Shown here: one piece after another, positions 5,866 to 10,585 of the stretch
Numbering within the stretch: position 1 is the first letter of the stretch
Layout: every line of letters starts with the position of its first letter
From: DATEJJ01 sp039649115
Lineage (GTDB): Bacteria; Actinomycetota; Actinomycetes; Mycobacteriales; Micromonosporaceae
Direction: 5' to 3'
Length of the DNA stretch: 10,585 nt
NCBI GenBank assembly: GCA_039649115.1
Contig: JBBWZQ010000054.1
Location: 1-10,585 of the forward strand
Position numbers and translations under genes: made by a program
The notes under the pieces: model-generated
Databases searched by the model: none
What the model was told of the DNA's origin: nothing
The model's input: only the letters and a program-made list of their open reading frames with translations

Positions 5866-6527
5866 ATGCCACGGCCCGCCGCGGCGGCGTGCTGGCCCAC
5901 TACGGCGCCGCCCTGCGCCGGGCCGCCGCCGGGGCACCCACCGCGCTGCACCTGCACGACCCGAGCGATACCCGGCCGCCCCGGCGGCTGGCCCTGCACC
6001 GCTGGTGCGGCGGCCTTCAACCCGGAGACCACAGCCTGCTGCGCCGCTGCGCCGGCCCGACGCTGGACGTCGGCTGCGGACCCGGCCGGCTCACCGCCGC
6101 CCTGGCCACGGCCGGCCTACCCGTGCTGGGCATCGACATCAGCCCCGACGCCGTACACCTGGCCCGCCGTCGCGGCGCACCCGCCCGCCACGCCGATGTC
6201 TTCGCCGTCAAGCAGGACGGCGCGTGGCACCACGTCCTGCTCGCCGACGGCAACATCGGCATCGGCGGCGATCCCCACCGGCTGCTGATTCGCTGCACCC
6301 GGCTGCTCGCCCCCGGCGGCGACATCCTCCTCGAACTCGACCCACCCGGCGCCGGCAGCTGGCGCGGCCCGGTCACCCTGCACCACAACGGCTACCACAG
6401 CCGCCCCTTCCCCTGGGCCGCCGTGGCCGCCGACGACCTGCACGCGCTCGCCGAACAGGCGTCGCTGACCCTACTGGAATCCTGGACGGAGGCGCGACGA
6501 TGGTTCGCCCGCCTGGCACCCGCCTGA
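5862..6527 (+). CDS. Class I SAM-dependent methyltransferase
   Basis: A 221-residue protein starting at ATG 5862, overlapping the previous stop. Motif I is TLDVGCGPGRLTAALA (about 67-82). The acidic residue at the end of strand 2 is D92 in VLGIDISPDAV. Strand 4 and its following segment read VLLADGNIGIGGDPHRLL (125-142), followed by LLAPGGDILLELD (148-160). The NIGIGGDP segment is typical of the methyltransferases found between DUF2064 proteins and molybdopterin oxidoreductases. The substrate is unknown; within this operon a glycan, lipid or small polar head group is plausible. The last 28 nt overlap the start of the oxidoreductase gene, whose ribosome binding site lies inside this gene. Confidence 0.85.
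   Translation: MNATARRGGVLAHYGAALRRAAAGAPTALHLHDPSDTRPPRRLALHRWCGGLQPGDHSLLRRCAGPTLDVGCGPGRLTAALATAGLPVLGIDISPDAVHLARRRGAPARHADVFAVKQDGAWHHVLLADGNIGIGGDPHRLLIRCTRLLAPGGDILLELDPPGAGSWRGPVTLHHNGYHSRPFPWAAVAADDLHALAEQASLTLLESWTEARRWFARLAPA
6488..6492 (+). promoter_or_regulatory. Ribosome binding site fixing the oxidoreductase start at ATG 6500
   Basis: GGAGG lies 7 nt before ATG 6500, within the end of the methyltransferase gene. It supports this start over the much earlier in-frame start codons of the same open frame, whose translation is arginine/proline-rich shadow sequence. Confidence 0.75.
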
Positions 6528-7786
6528 GCGTCCACATGCGACGGCTGGGCGCCGTACTGAACCGGCCACTGCCCGCCCCACCCCGAGCGCTACGGCAGGG
6601 ACCGCTACGCCCCGACGCGTTCACCTCACCGCTGCGCTCGCAGCGGCTGACCAGCCAACTCGGTCTGTTGCTCGGCATCGCCTTCGGGGTCTGCTTCCTC
6701 ACCGGTCTGACCAGCCACTACATCCAACACCCACCCAGCTGGTTCTGGTGGCCATCCCGCCCGGTCTGGCTCTACCGCACCACCCAGGGCCTACATGTGG
6801 CCACCGGCCTGGCCACCGTACCGCTGCTGGGCGCGAAACTGTGGTCGGTCTACCCGAGGCTGTTCACCTGGCCCCCGGCCCGCAACGTGTTGCACGCTCT
6901 GGAACGCGCCTCGGTCGGCGTGCTCGTGGCCGCCGCCCTGTTCCAACTCGTCACCGGCGTACTCAACGTCTCGCGCTGGTACACCGCGATGCCGTTCTTC
7001 TTCACCATCTCCCACTACCTGACCGCCTGGCTGGCCATCGGCGCCCTACTCGTCCACGTAGCGGTGCAGTTGCCGGTGATCCGCCACAGCCTGTCCCGCA
7101 CCCCGGCCGCCGCACCCCCACCGCAGGCCCCCGAACCGGCCGCTACCGCCGACCCGCCCGCGACGCCGCAGCGTGCTGCCGGCGGGCTGTCCCGCCGCGG
7201 GCTGCTGGGCACCGTGGCCGCCAGCGCGGGCGTCATCACCGTAGCCACCGCCGGGCAGACCCTGCCCGCACTGGCGCCACTGTCCGTCCTCGGCCCACGC
7301 CGCCCCACCCTCGGCCCGCAACGCCTACCCGTCAACGCGTCGGCCGCCGCGACCGGCGTCCGCCGCCTCGCCACCGACCCGGGCTACCGGCTGCGTATCA
7401 GCGGACCCACCGGTGTGCGCCTCCTGTCCCTCGCCGACCTGGCCACACTCCCCCAGCACACCGTCTCGCTACCGATCACCTGCGTGGAGGGCTGGAGCGC
7501 CGACGCGGTCTGGACCGGAGTGCGCATCGCCGACCTCACCGCCCTGGTCGGCATACCCGACGGCGACGCGCAGGTCCACGTCGAATCCCTGCAACCAGGC
7601 GGACCCTACCGCGCCTCCGTACTCGCCAGACCACACAGCCGAGACCCGCTGACCCTGCTCGCCCTGCGGCTGCACGGCGAAATCCTGGCCCTGGACCACG
7701 GCTACCCGGCCCGGCTGATCGCCCCCAACCGACCCGGCGTCATGCAAACCAAATGGGTCGCCGCCATCACCGTGGCCCACCGATGA
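6500..7786 (+). CDS. Membrane-anchored molybdopterin-dependent oxidoreductase (sulfite oxidase fold with cytochrome b-like domain)
   Basis: The product has 428 residues. The N-terminal half is a membrane domain with helices near 53-73, 96-118, 137-157 and 168-192. Histidines in or beside helices (TQGLHVATG, ISHYLTAWL, LLVHVAV) could bind b-type heme. A Pro/Ala-rich linker (201-228) leads to a twin-arginine-like SRRGLLGTVA at 231-240 and a fifth hydrophobic segment. The C-terminal domain has the sulfite-oxidase/YedY fold signature PITCVEGWSADAVWTGVRI, in which Cys328 should bind molybdenum, and ends with HGYPARLIAPN and MQTKWVAAI, conserved in the fold. The Moco domain is expected outside the membrane, receiving or giving electrons through the heme domain. 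It resembles a one-chain version of the MsrP/MsrQ pair, but the substrate is not known. It follows the methyltransferase and shares ATGA with the next gene. Confidence 0.87.
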   Translation: MVRPPGTRLSVHMRRLGAVLNRPLPAPPRALRQGPLRPDAFTSPLRSQRLTSQLGLLLGIAFGVCFLTGLTSHYIQHPPSWFWWPSRPVWLYRTTQGLHVATGLATVPLLGAKLWSVYPRLFTWPPARNVLHALERASVGVLVAAALFQLVTGVLNVSRWYTAMPFFFTISHYLTAWLAIGALLVHVAVQLPVIRHSLSRTPAAAPPPQAPEPAATADPPATPQRAAGGLSRRGLLGTVAASAGVITVATAGQTLPALAPLSVLGPRRPTLGPQRLPVNASAAATGVRRLATDPGYRLRISGPTGVRLLSLADLATLPQHTVSLPITCVEGWSADAVWTGVRIADLTALVGIPDGDAQVHVESLQPGGPYRASVLARPHSRDPLTLLALRLHGEILALDHGYPARLIAPNRPGVMQTKWVAAITVAHR

Positions 7787-8331
7787 AAACCACGCGCCCG
7801 ACCCTCGCCGCGCTTGGGCTGGCGGCGATGGGCTACGCCCTGTGGTCCGCGCTGCGCTCGCCGGACATCACGCCCAACCGTAACGGCGGCTTTCTCCTAC
7901 TGGTTCTCGTGCTGCACGACGCACTGCTGCTGCCGGTCTTCCTGGCCGCCGGAGCCCTCGTACGCCGCGTCGTGCCACCCAGCGCCCGGGCCACCGTGCA
8001 GGCCGCCCTGATCGCGTCGGCGGCCGTGACGTTGATCGCGGTACCGCTGCTGCTCGGCTACGGGCGCATCGCTGACAACCCTTCCGCCCTCCCGCTGGAC
8101 TACCCCCGCGGTCTCCTGCTAGTCCTGGGCGGCATCTGGCTCGCCGCCGCCATCGCGGTGGCGGTCAAACGCATAGGCGTGAGCAATGGACGGACGGGCC
8201 AGACGCCGACCAACGACACCCAGGGCGCCGTCGCGCCGCAGCCCCCAGATGCCAGCAGCCGACGTGACCCCGCCTCCGACGCGGTAACGGCTGACCCACC
8301 ACCGAGCCCGGGCGTGGGCAGCGACTCCTGA
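7783..8331 (+). CDS. Four-helix membrane protein of unknown function
   Basis: I do not recognise a named family. The 182-residue protein has hydrophobic segments at about 7-24, 36-60, 72-92 and 109-127, with HDALLLPVFLAAGALVRRVV and LDYPRGLLLVLGGIWLAAA as the most distinctive parts. The final 50 residues are polar, Pro/Ser/Asp-rich and probably disordered. It is the last gene of the operon and starts inside the stop of the oxidoreductase (ATGA, 7783-7786), so it may help anchor, assemble or electrically connect that enzyme. The tail ends at 8331, a few bases before a recombinase relic begins, so its extreme C-terminus could have been changed by the neighbouring rearrangement. No terminator is visible after it. 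Confidence 0.75.
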   Translation: MKTTRPTLAALGLAAMGYALWSALRSPDITPNRNGGFLLLVLVLHDALLLPVFLAAGALVRRVVPPSARATVQAALIASAAVTLIAVPLLLGYGRIADNPSALPLDYPRGLLLVLGGIWLAAAIAVAVKRIGVSNGRTGQTPTNDTQGAVAPQPPDASSRRDPASDAVTADPPPSPGVGSDS

Positions 8332-8337
8332 GCCCAC

Positions 8338-9119
8338 CCCGGGCGCTGGGCGAGGGCGTGATGGCCCAACTCGAGCAGCCGACCAACCTCGACCGATGGG
8401 ACAACCCGGACTACCGGCTGGTCACCATCATCCTTATGCGCTGCGGCCTACGGGTCTCCGACGCGCTGAAACTCAGATTCGACTGCCTCACCTTCGACGC
8501 GGACGCCGCACCCTACCTGCGCTACCGCAACCACAAGATGAAACGCGAGACGCTGGTACCCATCGACGAGCAACTCCATCAGATGATCACCGACCACCAA
8601 CGACGCGTCCTGCACCGGTGGCCGGCCGGTACCCCGGTGCTGTTCCCCCGACCCTCCGCCAATCCGCATGGCCAGCTGCCGATCAGCAGCGGCACCTACC
8701 GCGACGGGCTCGAGCGCTGGCTGCACCGCTGCGACATCCGCGACGAGCACGGCCGCCCCGTCCACCTCACCCCACATCAATGGCGCCACACCCTGGGCAC
8801 CCAGCTAATCAACAACGACGTACCCCGAGAGGTCGTACGGCGCATCCTCGACCACGACTCCCATGCCATGACCTCCCACTATGCCCGGCTGCACGACACC
8901 ACCGTGCGCCGCCACTGGGAACAAGCCCGGAAGGTCAACATCGATGGCGCCGCCGTGACTCTCGACCCCGACGGCCCGCTCGCCGAGGCCGCATGGGCCA
9001 AACAACGGCTCGGTCGAGCAACCCAGGCCCTGCCCAACGGCTACTGCGGCTTACCGATCCAGAAAAGTTGCCCACACGCCGACGCCTGCTTCTCTGAACT
9101 AACGATGATCATCGATTAA
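8338..9119 (+). pseudogene. Tyrosine recombinase (Tn554 TnpB-like family), truncated at both ends
   Basis: From GTG 8358 the frame gives 253 residues with a complete catalytic set: R32 in RCGLRVSDALKL, K60/K62 in RNHKMKRE, H140-x-x-R143 in TPHQWRHTLGT, H166 in ILDHDSHAMTSHYARL and the nucleophile Y175. The family normally carries a long N-terminal part, including the DNA-binding domain, and this is absent. Recombinase-like residues start just before the GTG (ALGEGVMAQLEQ, from about 8338), directly after the stop of the upstream gene. At the other end the Cys-rich motif starts (GYCGLPIQKSCPHADAC) but then breaks off at about 9089; the last nine residues are unrelated and end at TAA 9117-9119. 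Without the arm- and core-binding domain it is unlikely to recombine DNA on its own, though the catalytic domain itself appears undamaged. Confidence 0.8.
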
Positions 9120-9698
9120 CGGAGGCCCCGGCACCTGCGGCTGTTTCGCAGGGTGGGCGGACTTCAACTCTTGACGGCCTCTGCGATCTACGGCCTCTGC
9201 GATCTGTAGTGCGGCCTGGGCGGGTGTGAGGTGGGTGGTGTCGACGACCTCGGCCTCGCTGTGTAGCCACGTGCGGGCCGCCTCGGCGTAAGGCTCAAGG
9301 TATTTGAGGCGAAACGGCGAGGGGACGGGGTGTTCCCCCTCGATGCGCCCGCGGAGGGTGTCCTGGTCAGCGTGGAGGACGAAGTGCCTGACCGGGATGG
9401 CATGGTGGGCCAGGCCCGTGCTGATCTCGCGCCAGTACTGCTCGACCAGGACCGTCATGGGCATCACCAGGGTGCCGCCGGTGTAGTCGAGTACGCGGCG
9501 GGCGGTCTCGACGACGAGTTGCCGCCACGGCGGCCAGTGTTGGAAGTTGTCCGTCTCCGGCAGCCCCGGCGTGATGTCCATCAGTGTCGCGCCGACCTTC
9601 TCGGCGTCGAACACCCGGGAGTCCGGGATCAGTTGCTGCACGAGTGCACTGGTCGTTGTCTTGCCTGCGCCGTGGGTGCCATTGATCCATACGATCAC
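9099..9698 (-). CDS. TmrB-like P-loop ATP-binding protein with frameshifted C-terminus
   Basis: The - strand product from GTG 9698 has 199 residues. The Walker A loop is GTHGAGKTTT at 7-16, preceded by MIVWIN. Later landmarks are VFDAEKVGATL, WPPWRQLVVETARRVLDYTG, GTLVMPMTVL and HFVLHADQDTLRGRI. This order matches TmrB, the Bacillus tunicamycin-resistance ATP-binding protein, and related AAA/kinase-like proteins. Resistance to tunicamycin is known for TmrB itself; here the target is inferred only at family level. From residue 170 the sequence looks non-native. A 16-bp perfect tandem duplication (9174-9205) shifts the frame; without it the protein would end QIAEAVKS at 172 residues, just before a hairpin. 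The P-loop part is unaffected, so activity may survive. The gene lies between two tyrosine recombinases and could be cargo of a mobile element. Confidence 0.8.
   Translation of the reverse strand: MIVWINGTHGAGKTTTSALVQQLIPDSRVFDAEKVGATLMDITPGLPETDNFQHWPPWRQLVVETARRVLDYTGGTLVMPMTVLVEQYWREISTGLAHHAIPVRHFVLHADQDTLRGRIEGEHPVPSPFRLKYLEPYAEAARTWLHSEAEVVDTTHLTPAQAALQIAEAVDRRGRQELKSAHPAKQPQVPGPPLIDDHR
9100..9118. repeat. AT-rich near-palindrome between the convergent recombinase relic and TmrB-like gene
   Basis: CGATGATCATCG at 9103-9114 is a perfect 12-bp palindrome. It extends with TAA (9100-9102) and TTA (9116-9118) around one unpaired A at 9115, giving 19 nt of nearly perfect dyad symmetry. The TAA stop of the recombinase relic and the TAG stop of the TmrB-like gene both fall in or beside it. 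It is unusually AT-rich for the region and coincides with the point where recombinase homology ends. Confidence 0.7.
9132..9155 (-). terminator. Hairpin, likely original terminator of the TmrB-like gene
   Basis: CACCTGCG (9132-9139) and CGCAGGGTG (9147-9155) pair with one bulged G around the 7-nt loop GCTGTTT. Read in the - direction it starts about 9 nt after the TGA at 9166-9164, which would be the gene's stop if the 16-bp duplication were removed. It is a GC stem without a clear U-run, common for actinobacterial terminators. The extended frame now translates through it. Confidence 0.45.
9174..9205. repeat. 16-bp perfect tandem duplication inside the TmrB-like gene
   Basis: The unit ACGGCCTCTGCGATCT occurs at 9174-9189 and again, immediately adjacent and identical, at 9190-9205. 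Because 16 is not a multiple of three, it changes the reading frame of the - strand gene that contains it. The perfect identity suggests a recent event. Confidence 0.95.
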
Positions 9699-9830
9699 GG
9701 GATCCTATGCTAGCGACGCGTGTGGTTGGGCCGGCGGATCTGCTGCTCTGGTGGTCGGCGCGATTCTGACCTTCCTGGTCACTTGACGAGTCATTGCCCT
9801 GTCGCGTTGCGTCCCGAGATCCGCCGTGCG
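9699..9830. other. Spacer between large recombinase and TmrB-like gene
   Basis: No gene is supported. On the - strand the recombinase stop (9833-9831) is followed by 132 bp before GTG 9698. The spacer contains CGGCGGATCT (9732-9741) and its exact reverse complement AGATCCGCCG (9817-9826), 75 bp apart. It also contains a small hairpin TGACC/GGTCA (9767-9781), which could end the recombinase message. TAGCAT at 9712-9707 (- strand), 8 nt before GTG 9698, could be a leaderless -10 element for the TmrB-like gene, but I see no good -35. Confidence 0.35.
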
Positions 9831-10585
9831 TCACCCCGGTTTCCTGCGGGGCTGGACGGCAGAGGTAGGTGGGGTGGTGGGGGTTCGTCCGGCGATCTGT
9901 CCGAAGGACGGCATTCCCAGTTGGGTCGTGGTGGCTTGCCGGCAGAGGGTGGCGTCGAGTTGAGCGAGTTTGTCGTTGGCGCCGGCGAGGCTGACTTGCA
10001 GTCCCTCGACCTCGCCGAGCCATCCTTCGCGAGTGGCTTCGTCGATGCGGGCCTTCAGGTTGTCGCGGATTTCCTCCAACCGGCCGCGCTGCGCGGGGCT
10101 TGGGCGTAGAAGCGAACACCTGACACATGCATGTTCATGGATACAAGGCGTGGCGTGGGCGCGGGCGCAGGTGCCGATAGACACGACGCGCTTCTCGAAG
10201 TGGGCGAGGAAGGCGTCCCACTCCTCATCGGTCGGCGTCCGGTATTCTTGGCTGGGCCGGGTAGCCCGTCGGCGGGCGATGAACGCCCGGTGTGCCTCGA
10301 TGGCCTCCCCCGGGTAGACGGCTTTGTAGCCCATCGTGGTGTCGATGGTCTTGTGCCCGCAGATGACCTGGGCGATGTGCGGTGGCAGGCCGTTCATGAT
10401 GGCGTCGGTGACGAATACCCTACGAAAGTCGTGCGGTGAGAACACGACGGCATCACCGTCCACTGTGGTCAGGCTGGTCGCGGCCAGTGCCCGGATGAGT
10501 AGCTTGCGGATCGCCGTTGGTGTGTAGGCCCGGTACTCGGTGCCGATGCTGCGTTGGAACAGCAGCGGCATGGGCGGGTTCCACA
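9831..10585 (-). CDS. Large tyrosine recombinase/integrase, C-terminal part (continues beyond right edge)
   Basis: The frame is open through the right edge (WNPP precedes the first ATG at 10571), so the start lies outside the window. Counting from that ATG, the visible catalytic residues are H47-x-x-R50 in SPHDFRRVFVTDAI, H73 in VICGHKTIDTTMGYKAVYP and the nucleophile Y82. After them comes a Cys-rich motif C135-x7-C143-x5-C149-x2-C152 with extra histidines (TPCIHEHACVRC), probably a zinc-binding module. A predicted coiled coil (about 160-210) and a tail with LGMPSFGQIAGR follow. This arrangement belongs to the large actinobacterial integrases of about 650-750 residues that often occur as adjacent sets of two or three recombinase-related genes. 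The catalytic part visible here looks intact. The gene reads toward the TmrB-like gene, on the same strand. Confidence 0.85.
   Translation of the reverse strand, partial: WNPPMPLLFQRSIGTEYRAYTPTAIRKLLIRALAATSLTTVDGDAVVFSPHDFRRVFVTDAIMNGLPPHIAQVICGHKTIDTTMGYKAVYPGEAIEAHRAFIARRRATRPSQEYRTPTDEEWDAFLAHFEKRVVSIGTCARAHATPCIHEHACVRCSLLRPSPAQRGRLEEIRDNLKARIDEATREGWLGEVEGLQVSLAGANDKLAQLDATLCRQATTTQLGMPSFGQIAGRTPTTPPTSAVQPRRKPG

Noticed and set aside
5622..6499. Upstream-extended starts for the methyltransferase (5622) and the oxidoreductase (6005)
   Set aside because: The extra N-termini are arginine/proline-rich shadow sequence. ATG 5862 (ATGA overlap) and ATG 6500 (GGAGG 7 nt before it) fit much better.
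6748..7782. The open frame leading into the four-helix membrane protein
   Set aside because: It is a shadow of the oxidoreductase; the real gene starts at ATG 7783.
9367..10128. A second - strand gene overlapping the recombinase and TmrB-like genes
   Set aside because: It is Arg/Ser/Thr-rich with no motif and overlaps two well-supported genes in another frame.
1..10585. CRISPR array, tRNA, rRNA or riboswitch
   Set aside because: No regularly spaced repeats and no tRNA-like or rRNA-like stretches were found by eye. The only exact tandem repeat seen is the two-copy 16-bp unit at 9174-9205.

Overview
The window is GC-rich throughout, with strong G/C bias in third codon positions, frequent GTG starts, ATGA/GTGA gene overlaps and several starts without a Shine-Dalgarno sequence. 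Together with the protein families (MmcQ/YjbR, ECF sigma with SnoaL tail, GT2-DUF2064-methyltransferase-molybdopterin oxidoreductase operon, large actinobacterial tyrosine recombinases) this points to an actinomycete. A Micromonosporaceae-like host is my best guess, but the sequence does not prove it.

Layout. (1) 1-192: no convincing gene. (2) 256-642: intact MmcQ/YjbR-like gene. (3) 629-1968: gene graveyard. It holds a core fragment of an ABC-2 permease (+ strand) and, on the - strand, a hybrid relic in which the first ~58 codons of an NAD-dependent epimerase run in frame into the sigma4 region of an ECF sigma factor with a SnoaL-like tail. That sigma relic is also frameshifted near 1608. 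(4) 2096-4140: a + strand run of SRPBCC-like protein (apparently shortened inside), flavodoxin-family oxidoreductase, ECF sigma factor and zinc-finger anti-sigma factor. (5) 4171-4488: a methyltransferase that keeps its start and end but has lost its middle. (6) 4568-8331: a tight five-gene operon of GT2 glycosyltransferase, DUF2064/TIGR04282 protein, SAM methyltransferase, membrane-anchored molybdopterin oxidoreductase and a four-TM protein. The first three junctions and the last overlap, and a promoter candidate lies just upstream. (7) 8338-10585: mobile-element territory. It contains a both-ends-truncated tyrosine recombinase (+), a TmrB-like P-loop ATPase (-) and the C-terminal part of a second, large tyrosine recombinase (-) that runs off the right edge.

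The most notable points are: a 16-bp perfect tandem duplication that appears to have frameshifted the end of the TmrB-like gene and made it read through its old stop and hairpin; an AT-rich near-palindrome exactly where the recombinase relic and TmrB-like gene collide; at least four genes in the first 4.5 kb that look shortened by deletion or fusion while staying in frame; and the epimerase relic, which may be a lost member of the glycosyltransferase/molybdopterin operon. I see no CRISPR array, tRNA or rRNA. Family assignments come from reading the translations against remembered family features, and no database search was run.
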